Shown here one piece after another: positions 26,011-35,829 of a DNA stretch of 64,000 nucleotides. Position 1 is the stretch's first letter, and each line of letters opens with the position of its first letter. The notes under the pieces were generated by a model. It did not search any database and had not been told where the DNA came from. It worked only from the letters and a program-made list of their open reading frames with translations. The DNA comes from Paenibacillus woosongensis. Its GTDB lineage: Bacteria; Bacillota; Bacilli; Paenibacillales; Paenibacillaceae. The position numbers were made by a program, and so were the translations under genes. The stretch is taken from the NCBI RefSeq assembly GCF_009725165.1, contig NZ_WNZW01000002.1, positions 372,001-436,000 of the forward strand, read 5' to 3'.

Positions 26011-26793
26011 TTAAGACTTAACGTGCTTCTGCATTTGTAAAATAGCGGATTTCTCAAGCCTCGAAACTTGCGCCTGAGAGATGCCGATTTCATCGGCGAC
26101 CTCCATTTGCGTCTTTCCTTCGAAGAATCGCATTGATAGAATCATCTTCTCGCGGCGGTTCAGCCGCTGCATCGCCTCACGCAAGGCGATCTCTTCGATC
26201 CAGGATACATCCTTGTTCTTATCGTCGCTAATTTGATCCATAACATAGATCGGATCGCCGCCGTCATGGTAAATGGGCTCAAACAAAGAGACTGGATCCT
26301 GGATGGCATCCAGGGCAAATACCACATCCTCCTTCGGCAAACCCAGCGCTTCGGAAATTTCGAAGATCGTTGGCTCCCGCGAATTCTGGTTGGTCAGACT
26401 GTCGCGCATTTGCAGCGCTTTGTAGGCAATGTCGCGCAGGCTGCGGGATACCCGGATCGGATTGTTATCCCTTAAATACCGCCGGATTTCCCCGATGATC
26501 ATCGGTACGGCATAAGTAGAGAATTTAACGTTCTGCGATAAATCGAAATTATCGATGGCTTTCATGAGTCCAATGCAGCCGACTTGAAATAAATCGTCTA
26601 CAAACTCCCCCCGATTGTTGAATCGCTGGATGACACTCAGCACTAGCCTAAGGTTGCCATTCACTAACTTTTCTCTGGCTGATCTTTCATTGTCCTGCTG
26701 CAGGGAGCGGAACAACTCGCGCATTTCCACATTGGTTAGAACGGGCAATTTTGCAGTATCTACACCGCAAATCTCGACTTTGTTTCGGGTCAT
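26011..26793 (-). CDS. sigG: Sporulation sigma factor G
   Basis: Sigma-G drives late forespore transcription. The 260-residue protein has the hallmark start MTRNKVEICGVDTAKLPVL, region 2 (about 40-110, with DDLFQVGCIGLMKAIDNFD) and region 4 with the helix-turn-helix TQMEVADEIGISQAQVSRLEK near 228-248. ATG at 26793 follows a GGGAGG site. Upstream, minus-strand GGAGATAATG (26837-26828) fits the sigma-F/G -10 pattern, with a weak -35 (GAATA, 26856-26852) 14 bp away, so forespore control is plausible but unproven. Confidence 0.96.
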   Translation of the reverse strand: MTRNKVEICGVDTAKLPVLTNVEMRELFRSLQQDNERSAREKLVNGNLRLVLSVIQRFNNRGEFVDDLFQVGCIGLMKAIDNFDLSQNVKFSTYAVPMIIGEIRRYLRDNNPIRVSRSLRDIAYKALQMRDSLTNQNSREPTIFEISEALGLPKEDVVFALDAIQDPVSLFEPIYHDGGDPIYVMDQISDDKNKDVSWIEEIALREAMQRLNRREKMILSMRFFEGKTQMEVADEIGISQAQVSRLEKSAILQMQKHVKS

Positions 26794-26871
26794 CGTGTCT
26801 TTACCTCCCAAGGAGAAACTTAATGATCATTATCTCCCGGGGCTGTATTTTTATTCCTTTGTTTATGACCT

Positions 26872-27594
26872 CTAGACCATCTTATTAAACTCCTTACGGA
26901 GACGTTTGATAATCCTTTTTTCCAGCCGGGAAATGTAAGATTGCGATATTCCCAGCAAGTCAGCCACGTCCTTCTGCGTCTTCTCGTCGCCGTCAACGAG
27001 GCCGAAGCGCAGCTCCATAATCAGCCGCTCCCGCTCGCTCAGCTTATCAAGCGCTTTGTGCAGCAGCTTGCGGTCAACCTGTTCCTCGATATTGCGGTAA
27101 ATCGTATCATTCTCCGTGCCAAGCACGTCGGAGAGCAGCAGCTCATTGCCGTCCCAATCAATGTTGAGCGGCTCGTCGAAAGATACTTCTGTGCGTATTT
27201 TACTGTTGCGCCGTAAATACATTAATATTTCATTCTCGATGCAGCGGGAAGCATACGTTGCCAGCTTAATCTTCTTCTCCGGATCGAACGTATTGACGGC
27301 TTTGATCAGTCCGATGGCCCCAATGGACACGAGATCTTCGATGTTGATTCCGGTATTTTCGAATTTCCGGGCGATGTAAACGACCAGACGCAGATTTCGT
27401 TCGATGAGCATGGCTCGAATTGCGGAATCTCCCGAGGAAAGGCGCTGCAGCAAATATTCTTCTTCTTCCCTCGTCAAAGGAGGCGGCAGCGCCTCGCTCC
27501 CCCCGATATAGTAGATTTCCTCGCTCTTGAGTCCGAACAGGAACAACAGCCGATAATACTGTAATTGCAGCATCAACTTCCATCTAACACGCAT
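26872..27594 (-). CDS. sigE: Sporulation sigma factor E (pro-sigma-E)
   Basis: Sigma-E controls early mother-cell genes. The 240-residue precursor has an N-terminal membrane-associated pro-sequence (about 1-29) normally removed by SpoIIGA, then region 2 ([13 protein letters not shown]) and region 4 with [19 protein letters not shown] near the C-terminus. ATG at 27594 follows AGGAGG. It starts before the stop of spoIIGA would suggest a long spacer: the two genes abut within 17 bp and are surely cotranscribed, linking protease and substrate as in B. subtilis spoIIG. Confidence 0.96.
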   Translation of the reverse strand: MRVRWKLMLQLQYYRLLFLFGLKSEEIYYIGGSEALPPPLTREEEEYLLQRLSSGDSAIRAMLIERNLRLVVYIARKFENTGINIEDLVSIGAIGLIKAVNTFDPEKKIKLATYASRCIENEILMYLRRNSKIRTEVSFDEPLNIDWDGNELLLSDVLGTENDTIYRNIEEQVDRKLLHKALDKLSERERLIMELRFGLVDGDEKTQKDVADLLGISQSYISRLEKRIIKRLRKEFNKMV

Positions 27595-27610
27595 TTTATT
27601 TCCTCCTATA

Positions 27611-28576
27611 TCACGATCCTGATGTACTGACAAGATACTCCTCTTCCCGCCCCGTCATCCCTTCGAGCAGCACCGGATGAATGATCGCACGGTAGGCAGA
27701 TTCCATGGACAACCGCCCCCCGTCCAATCCAATTAGCACCCGGCCCGTCGTCACCGTCCGCCCTTCCTGAACAATCGACACTTCATCCGGCTTCAGCGCG
27801 ATCATAAACTGAGAGCCTTTATTAATTCCCCGGTAAGGAACAAGCCGCAAACGGTCCCTCCATCGAAACGAATCTTCGTCGCTCCACTCCATGATGAGGT
27901 TGTCCGCTTGCTCCGCAGCTAACCGGCTTAGAAAAGATCCCGGCAGCATCTGATCCCATAACGAGGCCTCCATGACCATGACGGGCCATCTCGTCAACGG
28001 ATCCTTCAGTTGATTGCCCGTATCGACAAGCCCCATGCACCGTACCGTCGTCTCATCGATGCGTACTTGTACTTCGGCCAGACAGCTTTCTACGCGCTCC
28101 GCTGTACGTCTTGAGGAGACAACCGCCTTAAACCATAGAACCACTATAAAAAAGACAATGATTGTAAATATTGAACCTACTTCGAGCGAAAAGCCAAGCC
28201 CCCCGGAAGCAGAATACCAAATTCCACTCCACACTTCCCCAGAATTCTGCAGCAGATAATGAATGCCCAAAATGCCGCCAGCCGCTGCAAAATTCACCAT
28301 GTAGAAGGCTCCCATATTCCGTAAGTAGTTTTGCAGACTAGCATAACCGAATGCGATCCATAGCATGACGACGGAGAATAAAAACTTGACCAGGAAGGTA
28401 AATAGAAAAGATAGCTCCGGAAGAAACATCATCAGGACATAAGCAGCTCCCACAGCCGCCGAGGCCGTGATCCGCCATGCCCTCACCCGCTGCCTCCTGA
28501 TCCAGGCCGTCATCAGCAGCAAGCTCGCATCGATCAGCAGGTTCATAAGAAATATGAGATCGAGATAAACGACCAC
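27611..28576 (-). CDS. spoIIGA: Sigma-E processing aspartic protease SpoIIGA
   Basis: SpoIIGA is a membrane protease that cleaves pro-sigma-E when signalled from the forespore by SpoIIR. The 321-residue protein has about five membrane helices (residues 1-155) and a cytoplasmic retroviral-like protease domain (about 165-310). The catalytic motif GLVDTGNQL is near residues 182-190. The start is GTG after an AGGTG site. The upstream region holds a Spo0A-type promoter candidate. Confidence 0.93.
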   Translation of the reverse strand: MVVYLDLIFLMNLLIDASLLLMTAWIRRQRVRAWRITASAAVGAAYVLMMFLPELSFLFTFLVKFLFSVVMLWIAFGYASLQNYLRNMGAFYMVNFAAAGGILGIHYLLQNSGEVWSGIWYSASGGLGFSLEVGSIFTIIVFFIVVLWFKAVVSSRRTAERVESCLAEVQVRIDETTVRCMGLVDTGNQLKDPLTRWPVMVMEASLWDQMLPGSFLSRLAAEQADNLIMEWSDEDSFRWRDRLRLVPYRGINKGSQFMIALKPDEVSIVQEGRTVTTGRVLIGLDGGRLSMESAYRAIIHPVLLEGMTGREEEYLVSTSGS

Positions 28577-28658
28577 TTCGGTTCACCTGCCCTAGCCCTC
28601 CCTAATCTTCTTCTTGTGATGATAGAAGAGCCTTCCTAAACCCACAGGAGTTGCTATC

Positions 28659-28725
28659 AGTATAAAGATATGGCATCGTAAAGTCTGTCTAAAATTGGGT
28701 GAAGATAAGTACTAGTTTTGTCGAG
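28659..28725 (-). promoter_or_regulatory. spoIIG-type promoter with Spo0A-box-like sites and long spacer
   Basis: On the minus strand a -35-like TAGACA (28691-28686) and a -10 TATACT (28664-28659) are 21 bp apart. In B. subtilis the spoIIG promoter also has an over-long 22-bp spacer and needs Spo0A to engage sigma-A. Two sequences one base off the 0A box TTCGACA are present: TTAGACA (28692-28686), overlapping the -35, and CTCGACA (28725-28719), 33 bp further up. Function is inferred from this likeness. Confidence 0.5.
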
Positions 28726-28731
28726 CAATGC

Positions 28732-28769
28732 AAAAAACCTCTATTCCACGATACGTGGAATAGAGGTTT
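28732..28769 (-). terminator. Rho-independent terminator of ftsZ
   Basis: A perfect 16-bp stem (28735-28750 with 28754-28769) with a 3-nt loop and a T-run on the minus strand lies 26 bases beyond the ftsZ stop and closes the dcw cluster. Confidence 0.9.
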
Positions 28770-28794
28770 AGATTTTGGGGAGATTTGGTCAAAC

Positions 28795-29907
28795 TTAATC
28801 GTTATTGTGACGGGAACGGTTGCGGAGGAAGGTTGGGATATCCAGTTGATCACCACTTGGCTGGTTTCCAAAAGGTCTCAACGAGGATGCCGCACGGCTA
28901 TCTTGCGTTTCGGCTGTGTCTGCACCCGGCTTGCGGACAGGCACTGCCGAAGACTTATGCTCGAATCCGGTCGCAATGACCGTTACCTTAATCTCTTCCT
29001 TCAAACTCTCATCGATAATTGCACCGAAGATCATATTAACTTCCGGATCAGAAGCAGAGATGACGATCTCAGCTGCCTCATTAACCTCGTATAGGGACAG
29101 GTTCGATCCACCTGTAATATTCATAATTACACCTCGAGCGCCTTCAATCGAAGTCTCGAGCAACGGACTCATGATCGCTTTGCGAGCAGCTTCTGCCGCA
29201 CGATTCTCGCCCGTAGCTTCACCAATTCCCATCAGAGCGGATCCGCGTTCAGTCATAATCGTCTTCACGTCGGCAAAGTCAAGGTTGATCAGACCCGGTA
29301 CAGCAATTAGGTCAGAAATGCCCTGTACCGCTTGACGCAGCACATTATCCGCCTCGCGGAACGCTTCCAGCATCGGCGTTTTCTTATCTACGATCTCAAG
29401 AAGACGATCATTAGGAATAACGATAAGGGTATCTACCTTCTCCTTTAATGCTTCGATGCCATGCTCGGCATGTGAAGAGCGCTTGCGTCCCTCGAAGGTA
29501 AACGGCCGGGTCACTACGCCTACAGTCAGTGCGCCGCACTCTTTGGCGATTTCCGCAATGACCGGAGCAGCTCCCGTCCCCGTTCCGCCGCCCATACCAG
29601 CTGTTACAAACACCATGTCCGCACCCTTCAGTGTGTTGGCAATCAACTCGCGGGACTCTTCTGCCGCTTTCTTGCCCACCTCAGGGTTCGCACCCGCTCC
29701 AAGTCCGCGGGTCAGCTTATCTCCGATTTGCAGCTTATGCTCGGACTTAGCTAAATGAAGGGCTTGAGCATCCGTATTCACCGTAATGAATTCGACTCCC
29801 TGCACCCCGTTCTCGATCATTCTGTTCACAGCGTTGCTACCGCCACCGCCAACACCAATGACTTTTATTTGAGCCAAACTCTCCATTTCAAAATCAAATT
29901 CCAACAT
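28795..29907 (-). CDS. ftsZ: Cell division GTPase FtsZ
   Basis: FtsZ is the tubulin-like GTPase that forms the division ring. The 370-residue protein has the N-terminal [12 protein letters not shown] segment, the tubulin signature [13 protein letters not shown] near residues 102-114, the T7 loop NLDFADVK that completes GTP hydrolysis, a variable linker (about 312-350) and the C-terminal peptide DIPTFLRNR that binds FtsA and SepF. ATG at 29907 is chosen: an upstream in-frame start would add seven residues absent from the family. It lies 50 bp after ftsA. Confidence 0.97.
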   Translation of the reverse strand: MLEFDFEMESLAQIKVIGVGGGGSNAVNRMIENGVQGVEFITVNTDAQALHLAKSEHKLQIGDKLTRGLGAGANPEVGKKAAEESRELIANTLKGADMVFVTAGMGGGTGTGAAPVIAEIAKECGALTVGVVTRPFTFEGRKRSSHAEHGIEALKEKVDTLIVIPNDRLLEIVDKKTPMLEAFREADNVLRQAVQGISDLIAVPGLINLDFADVKTIMTERGSALMGIGEATGENRAAEAARKAIMSPLLETSIEGARGVIMNITGGSNLSLYEVNEAAEIVISASDPEVNMIFGAIIDESLKEEIKVTVIATGFEHKSSAVPVRKPGADTAETQDSRAASSLRPFGNQPSGDQLDIPTFLRNRSRHNND

Positions 29908-29957
29908 ACTCTTCCATCTCCCCCTCATTGTGCATGGATGCCCCGTCCATTTAGAAG

Positions 29958-31211
29958 TTAAATGAATTCACTGAATAGACTCTTCAGACGTTCCATGATC
30001 CCTGGTTTGCTCGCGCTCTCCTGGGTAGTTACCGGTTTATTCCGATTGGTTGTCTTCTTTGCACCGTTGCCGGTATTCCGGACGCGGATATTTTTGATAA
30101 CCTTGTATAATATGCCAACGCCTCCCGTGTATCCAGGATCACGGACACCGATATAGTCCGGTACAGCGACCCTTACGGAAGCAGCCAGTTCCTCCTGAGC
30201 AACTTTGAGAAGCCCGGGCATAGACACGGTTCCTCCCGTAAGTATATAACCTCCGGGGAGCTCGTTGTAACCGAGCCGTTTGACTTCCTGCCGGATCATT
30301 TGAAATATTTCCTGAACGCGAGGCTCGGCAATGGCTGCCAAATCCTCTTGGGTAAATTCCTTGTCTACATTGCTGCCGATCCTCGTAACTTTGAAGGTAA
30401 CGTCCGCCGCCGAGTCCTCGATAGAGGCGCAGCCGTACTTGAGCTTTACCTTTTCTGCTTGGTCCGTTAACGTGCGAAGGCCATATGCAATGTCATTCGT
30501 TATAAATTCTCCCCCTATCGGAAGCGTAGATGTCGCTGTAATTGTCCCGCTCTCGAACACTGCAATCGTCGTGGATCCCGCGCCGATGTCTATCAGCACA
30601 GAGCCCATCGTCTTCTCATCCTTGGATAATGCAAGCTGGCCTGCTCCAAGAGACAGCAATACCAAATCGCTTACTTTAAGCCCGGATTTCTCCACGCAAC
30701 GAAGCAAATTATGTATCGCCGTCTTTGCGCCGGTAATTATCGTTGCTTCGACCTCCAGACGAACCCCGATCATGCCGCGGGGGTCTTGGATCCCTTCAAG
30801 GCCGTCCACAATGTATTGCTTGGCGACCACATCAATAATTTCCCGCTCCGGAGGCAGCGCAATCACTTCCGCTGCTTTCAACACACGGTCGATGTCGTCT
30901 TCACCGATTTCGCGGTCTTCGTTCTGTACGGCTACTACCCCGTGGCTCGTCTGGAGTCCGATATGATTTCCCGAAATGCCGACGTATACTTCCGATATTT
31001 GAATACCTACCATCCGTTCCGCATGATCAACAGCGCTGCGGATCGATTGTACGGTTTGGTCAATATCTACAATCGCGCCTTTACGAATTCCTTCCGAGTC
31101 GGCCGATCCAACTCCAATAATATTAAAGGTTCCATTACTAATTTCCCCAATAATAGCACGAACTTTGGATGTACCGATGTCCAAACTAACAATGATGTCA
31201 TTGTTGCTCAA
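29958..31211 (-). CDS. ftsA: Cell division protein FtsA
   Basis: FtsA is an actin-like ATPase that tethers FtsZ to the membrane. The 417-residue protein has the phosphate-1 motif [13 protein letters not shown] near residues 10-22, an adenosine motif [14 protein letters not shown] and the C-terminal amphipathic helix [13 protein letters not shown] for membrane binding. The start is TTG at 31211, after ATAGGAGG with about 9-base spacing; the longer open frame lacks a ribosome site. A sigma-H-like promoter lies about 60 bp upstream. Confidence 0.95.
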   Translation of the reverse strand: MSNNDIIVSLDIGTSKVRAIIGEISNGTFNIIGVGSADSEGIRKGAIVDIDQTVQSIRSAVDHAERMVGIQISEVYVGISGNHIGLQTSHGVVAVQNEDREIGEDDIDRVLKAAEVIALPPEREIIDVVAKQYIVDGLEGIQDPRGMIGVRLEVEATIITGAKTAIHNLLRCVEKSGLKVSDLVLLSLGAGQLALSKDEKTMGSVLIDIGAGSTTIAVFESGTITATSTLPIGGEFITNDIAYGLRTLTDQAEKVKLKYGCASIEDSAADVTFKVTRIGSNVDKEFTQEDLAAIAEPRVQEIFQMIRQEVKRLGYNELPGGYILTGGTVSMPGLLKVAQEELAASVRVAVPDYIGVRDPGYTGGVGILYKVIKNIRVRNTGNGAKKTTNRNKPVTTQESASKPGIMERLKSLFSEFI

Positions 31212-31274
31212 GCTCTGGCACCTCCTATTTCCCATTCAAAATTGTTATAGCCTAATAAAACACACACTCTACAT

Positions 31275-31301
31275 ATTCAACATCGTTTGACCTTTCCCTC
31301 T
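31275..31301 (-). promoter_or_regulatory. Sigma-H-like promoter before ftsA
   Basis: Minus-strand AGAGGGAAA (31301-31293), 11 bp, then GTTGAAT (31281-31275) fits the sigma-H consensus (RNAGGAWWW, 11-12 bp, RNNGAAT) with one mismatch. B. subtilis ftsAZ has a sigma-H promoter at the equivalent place, which raises FtsZ during sporulation. Confidence 0.5.
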
Positions 31302-31455
31302 TTTTTCTACAATTTTTTTGAATTCCATCTTTTGCATAAAGTAGGATAAAGGTAACGATAGAATAGGTTCCTGGACCTTTATGTCCAATGCTATAAAATT
31401 AGACAAAAAGGCTTCTTAAAAAACTAGCCCATAAAATGTATTTTATCATTGTTTC

Positions 31456-32211
31456 TCATTCATGAGTAGTATCATTTTGTCCGTCATGCGGCTCGTAAGG
31501 GACATAGGAATCCGCCTCAAGCATAGTAAGTATTCCGGGATCCTGAGACTCCAAAATGGAATTCATGTACTCAAGCTTCTTCGAAAGGAGCGAAATGGCT
31601 GTCACCACCTCAAATTTGGAGCCGGTATACAGCTTGATCCGATCCGGATATGACAAGGTCGGTGAAGGTACGATTTCTGAAATATCAGATACCTGGTCAT
31701 CCGGGATTTGCGCCAGAACTTGGCAAAGCTTGGACAAATTCGGATCATCCGCCTTCCATCCCGTCAAAATCGGCTTCTCCATCGGCATTGAGCCGATCCC
31801 CAGGCTGATCTTTGTCCCATTGGCTAGAAAACCCTTCAAACCTTCATCCACGGTCAGTTCATAGGCTGCAAGCGGATATTCCTTAACCCTGATCGTAATC
31901 CCTCCGGGAAAAGATTTGTTCACCTCGACATCCTCAATGGACGGAATTTTCGTCATACGCCTCGCTATCGTATCCGAGCTCGTCCCAAAAAAAGGAGCGC
32001 CAACCTCGAGGCCACTGATTTCCAGTAAATCCTCATTTGGCGTATATGAGCTTCCTTCAAACGTAATGCTGGAAATTTTGCTTAAAGACGAACGAAAAAA
32101 AAGCACCGCGAGCAAAGACAAGCACAGGAGAATTAAAATCCCGGCTACTTTTTTGCTGCTTCTTCTTTTCGATTTTGGTTGCTTCAACACTGGCATATTG
32201 GCTTTAGACAT
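31456..32211 (-). CDS. divIB: Cell division protein DivIB (FtsQ)
   Basis: DivIB is a bitopic septal protein of the FtsL-DivIC-DivIB complex. The 251-residue protein has a basic cytoplasmic tail (1-22), one membrane helix (about 23-42), a POTRA domain (about 48-118, opening SSITFEGSSYTPNEDLLEIS) and the FtsQ/DivIB beta domain (about 120-235). The C-terminus is acidic and polar. ATG at 32211 follows CGGAGA. It follows murA by 72 bp and is the last gene before ftsA, with no ylxW, ylxX or sbp in between. Confidence 0.92.
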   Translation of the reverse strand: MSKANMPVLKQPKSKRRSSKKVAGILILLCLSLLAVLFFRSSLSKISSITFEGSSYTPNEDLLEISGLEVGAPFFGTSSDTIARRMTKIPSIEDVEVNKSFPGGITIRVKEYPLAAYELTVDEGLKGFLANGTKISLGIGSMPMEKPILTGWKADDPNLSKLCQVLAQIPDDQVSDISEIVPSPTLSYPDRIKLYTGSKFEVVTAISLLSKKLEYMNSILESQDPGILTMLEADSYVPYEPHDGQNDTTHE

Positions 32212-32283
32212 AACTTTTCTCCGTATTATTGTAATGTGCAAAGCCTTTATCCCCTCCGGCGGAGGGGATAATTCAAGGCAACA

Positions 32284-33564
32284 TTAGGCCAGATCCAGCT
32301 GCTTGAGTACAGGAGCATCGCGTCTCACGACGCCTCCAAGCCGCTGAAACATCACTTCTATCCGATCATAACCACGGTCAATGTGATATACTCGCTCAAC
32401 GATCGTCTTGCCTTGCGCGGCTAATCCGGCAATCACGAGTGCGGCACCGGCTCTCAAATCGGTTGCCTCCACGGTAGCGCCATATAGTCTAGGCACTCCG
32501 CGAATAATCGCTGCGTTCATATCAACGGAAATATCCGCACCCATCCGTACTAATTCATCAACATGCTTGAATCGACCTTCGAACACCGTTTCCTTCATTA
32601 AGCTAACACCGTCAGCCAAAGATAGAAGCACCATAACCTGGGACTGTAAATCTGTAGGAAAAGAAGGATAAGGTGAAGTAATGATACGTTCTACCGCTTT
32701 AAGACGGCCTATGCTGCTTACCGTTATTATATCATTGTAGGTGCTTATTTGAACACCTGCCCGGCGCAGCACATGAAGCAGAGAGACCAGATGGGAAGGA
32801 TTGCAGTGCGTCAGGGTGACCGTTCCTTTTGTGGCTGCTGCCGCAATGAGCGCTGTGCCCGCCACGATCCGATCGGGAATGATCTCGTAATCGCAGGGGC
32901 TGAGCCGCTTTACCCCCTGGATCGTAATCGTGTCGGTACCGGCCCCCATGATGCTCGCGCCCATGCAATTAAGAAAATTTTGCAGGTCCTGGATTTCGGG
33001 CTCCCGTGCCGCATTCGTAATTACGGTTGTTCCTTCAGCCAGCGCCGCAGCCATCATAATGTTCTCCGTAGCGCCGACGCTCGGAAAGTCAAGATGAATA
33101 TCGCTGCCCACAAGTTTGCTCGCCCTGCACCAAATCTGATGATCATTTTCCTCGATTACGGCTCCAAGAGCCTGTAATCCTCGTAAATGCAAGTCGATTT
33201 TCCGTTCACCGATTGCGCAGCCACCGGGTTGATATATGCATACTTCCTTGAACCTTGCCAGCAGCGGCCCCATCAAAAAAATAGAAGAGCGCATCTGCTT
33301 CATCAAATCCTCAGGCACATGGCTGGAATCCGCTCCGCTGGCATCGACCATGACGGTGTCGTCCTTATGAACCGTTTTACAGCCTAATCGGCTCAAAATG
33401 CCAAGCATAACATCAATATCGAGCAAACGAGGAACATTTCGAAGTTGCACCGCTCCCTCAGACAGCAAGCTGGCAGCCAAGATAGGCAGTGCGGCATTTT
33501 TCGCTCCATGGATTTGAATGGTTCCTGATAGGGGTCGCCCGCCTTCAATCACCAATTTGTCCAA
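32284..33564 (-). CDS. murA: UDP-N-acetylglucosamine 1-carboxyvinyltransferase
   Basis: MurA transfers enolpyruvate to UDP-GlcNAc, the first committed step of peptidoglycan synthesis, and is the fosfomycin target. With TTG at 33564 (GGAGGTGA site) the protein has 426 residues. The active-site loop PGGCAIGERKIDLH places the reactive Cys near residue 116, so it carries the fosfomycin-sensitive Cys. KNAALP near the N-terminus binds substrate. It lies between murB and divIB, where B. subtilis has no murA. Confidence 0.95.
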   Translation of the reverse strand: MDKLVIEGGRPLSGTIQIHGAKNAALPILAASLLSEGAVQLRNVPRLLDIDVMLGILSRLGCKTVHKDDTVMVDASGADSSHVPEDLMKQMRSSIFLMGPLLARFKEVCIYQPGGCAIGERKIDLHLRGLQALGAVIEENDHQIWCRASKLVGSDIHLDFPSVGATENIMMAAALAEGTTVITNAAREPEIQDLQNFLNCMGASIMGAGTDTITIQGVKRLSPCDYEIIPDRIVAGTALIAAAATKGTVTLTHCNPSHLVSLLHVLRRAGVQISTYNDIITVSSIGRLKAVERIITSPYPSFPTDLQSQVMVLLSLADGVSLMKETVFEGRFKHVDELVRMGADISVDMNAAIIRGVPRLYGATVEATDLRAGAALVIAGLAAQGKTIVERVYHIDRGYDRIEVMFQRLGGVVRRDAPVLKQLDLA

Positions 33565-33580
33565 TGTATCACCTCCGAGT

Positions 33581-34486
33581 TTACCGTTCACCCACGAAGT
33601 AAACTTCCGGCACCAAAGCGATATCATATTTCGAGGCTATGGTATCCTTGATTAGCTCCATGAGCGCGAGAACGTCCTCTGCTGTCGCTTGCCCCGTATT
33701 GACAATGAAATTGGCATGCAGCTCGGATATTTGCGCTCCGCCTATACTCCTCCCCTTAAGTCCTGCCGCTTCGATCAGCCTCGCCGCATGGTCCTTTGGC
33801 GGATTACGGAATACGCTGCCCGCGCAGGGCTGCTGCAACGGCTGAGTCTTGCGGCGGCGATCCTTATAGGTAGCCATGGCAGCTGCGATCTCCAAACGAT
33901 CCCCTTCCTTCAGGGTGAAGATGGCATTGGCCACTACTCCGCGGCTCCCATGCAAGATGGAATGGCGGTACGAGAAATCCATATCCTGCGCATTGTAAGT
34001 CACCAACTCACCCGTCTCCAGAACAATTTCAGCTGATTTAAATATGCGTGACACATCAGACCCGTGAGCGCCAGCGTTCATATATACGGCTCCACCGACG
34101 GTTCCCGGAATCCCCCCAGCAAATTCCAGACCGGTCATGCCTTCCTTACCCGCCATAATGCTCAATCTCACGAACGAGGCGCCTCCCCCCGCTTCGGCCT
34201 CGGTTCCCCGAAATTGGATCTGCTCCATTTCCCTGCCCAGCTTAATTACCGCACCGCGAATCCCCTTATCGGATACGAGCATGTTGGAGCCCTTGCCTAC
34301 CATTAACCAAGGAATTTGCTCTTCATGAAGCTGGCGAATCAAATTTGCCAGCTGCCGCTTGTTCTCTGGGATGATTAGAGCGTCGGCCGGCCCTCCTATT
34401 TTCCATGTCGTATACTTCGACATCGGCTCGTTTGGCAAGACCTTGCCCACTTCCTGCTCTGACAATTTCGATATCCATTGCTGCAT
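33581..34486 (-). CDS. murB: UDP-N-acetylenolpyruvoylglucosamine reductase
   Basis: MurB reduces the MurA product to UDP-MurNAc using FAD and NADPH. The 301-residue protein is the short type II form of Gram-positive bacteria. The FAD-binding segment includes LMVGKGSNMLV and EFAGGIPGTVGGAVYMNAGAHG; the proton-donor Ser is in AGSVFRNP. An AAGGAGGG site precedes the ATG. It ends 16 bases before murA begins. Confidence 0.96.
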   Translation of the reverse strand: MQQWISKLSEQEVGKVLPNEPMSKYTTWKIGGPADALIIPENKRQLANLIRQLHEEQIPWLMVGKGSNMLVSDKGIRGAVIKLGREMEQIQFRGTEAEAGGGASFVRLSIMAGKEGMTGLEFAGGIPGTVGGAVYMNAGAHGSDVSRIFKSAEIVLETGELVTYNAQDMDFSYRHSILHGSRGVVANAIFTLKEGDRLEIAAAMATYKDRRRKTQPLQQPCAGSVFRNPPKDHAARLIEAAGLKGRSIGGAQISELHANFIVNTGQATAEDVLALMELIKDTIASKYDIALVPEVYFVGER

Positions 34487-34704
34487 CTGAAAATCCCTCC
34501 TTGACTAACATGCCGAATCCCGTCCGGTAGTCAGGCCGTCCGATGATCGGTTATATCCGTATACTTCCACCGGCTGCATGGGTTCGCGGAGACGACGCAG
34601 GATGACGTCTTTCCTTCTGGTCCCCGCATGGATTGTCACGATTTATATGGTATATTATGCCCTCTGAAGTAAGAGTGTGACAAAGGCCCAGCACCGGCAA
34701 TACT

Positions 34705-35823
34705 CTATCGTTTTCCTTGACTTCGAACAAGCCGCCGCATTTCCTCCACGATCAAATGAGCCGATTCCGGCTTGCCGAGCTTCCTTGCTGCTGCTGACAT
34801 TTTTCCATGAAGGGAAGCTTCCGTCATAATTCGTTCTACCGCTGCAAACAATTTGCCGCCGTTTAATTGAGGCTCGAGGATCACCTCGGCCGCTCCCGAC
34901 GTCTCCAGCGATCTCGCATTTTTCTCCTGATGATTGTTCGTGACATTCGGCGACGGAATCAGGATGGACGGGATGCCTAGGGCGGTAATCTCCGCCAGGA
35001 AGGACGCCCCGGCCCGGTTTACAATCAACGAGGTACAAGCCAGCACCTCCGGCATATTATGCACGTAAGGCAGCACCCGCAAGTTCCCCGGAATCTCGCC
35101 TAGTTTGGCAGCGATTGCCGACTTTGTAGTTTCATAGTAGCTTTCGCCGGTAACATAAATAAAAGAAATATGCCCCAGCTTAGAGATAAAAGGCGCCATA
35201 TCGATCATCGCTTCGTTGATCACTTTTGCCCCGCGGCTTCCCCCGACAATGAGAACGATCGGGCTGTTCGGCGGAAGCCCGAGCGAAGCATATCCCTTGT
35301 TTTTATCCGCTTCAAAAACAGTCGTGGCCCGAGGATTCCCGGTATACAGAATTTTCTTCGCCGCCGGAAAGGCAGCACCTGATCCTTCGAAGCTGACTGC
35401 TACCGTAGATACGTATTTGCTCAGAAAACGATTCGTCAGTCCGGGTACCGCATTCTGTTCATGGATAATGCTCGGAATGCCGAGCTTCGCCGCTGCATAT
35501 ACGACAGGACCGCAGACATATCCTCCCGTTCCAATCACCACATCCGGCTTGAACTCTCTCAGAAGCCGTTTGGAAGTACGCACGCCCTTTACGAAACGAA
35601 CAATCGTTTTAACGTTATCAAACGACAATTTCCGGCGAAAGCCGGTAATATTAATAGCTTTGAATGGTATGTTCTCTTTGGGCACCAGAGAGCTCTCAAG
35701 CCCCCGTTCGCCGCCAATATATAGAAATTCGGAATCAGGATATTCCGCACCGCATTGTTTTGCGATCGCCAGAGCGGGATAAATATGTCCCCCCGTTCCG
35801 CCGCCGCTTAGCACGACGCGCAT
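34705..35823 (-). CDS. murG: UDP-GlcNAc:lipid I N-acetylglucosaminyltransferase
   Basis: MurG is a peripheral membrane GT-B glycosyltransferase that adds GlcNAc to lipid I to make lipid II. The 372-residue protein has the glycine-rich N-terminal loop SGGGTGGHIYPALA, the second G-loop VGGSRGAKVIN and the UDP-GlcNAc-binding region near NRAGASFLAEITALGIPSILIP. A CGAGGTGA site precedes the ATG. A 218-bp gap before murB contains no recognisable gene, and I see no clear terminator in it. Confidence 0.96.
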   Translation of the reverse strand: MRVVLSGGGTGGHIYPALAIAKQCGAEYPDSEFLYIGGERGLESSLVPKENIPFKAINITGFRRKLSFDNVKTIVRFVKGVRTSKRLLREFKPDVVIGTGGYVCGPVVYAAAKLGIPSIIHEQNAVPGLTNRFLSKYVSTVAVSFEGSGAAFPAAKKILYTGNPRATTVFEADKNKGYASLGLPPNSPIVLIVGGSRGAKVINEAMIDMAPFISKLGHISFIYVTGESYYETTKSAIAAKLGEIPGNLRVLPYVHNMPEVLACTSLIVNRAGASFLAEITALGIPSILIPSPNVTNNHQEKNARSLETSGAAEVILEPQLNGGKLFAAVERIMTEASLHGKMSAAARKLGKPESAHLIVEEMRRLVRSQGKR

Positions 35824-35829
35824 ACTTGT

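Noticed and set aside
26828-26856. Sigma-F/G promoter before sigG
   Set aside because: The -10 fits (GGAGATAATG) but the -35 is poor and the spacing is 14 bp, so it is mentioned only under sigG rather than listed as a feature.
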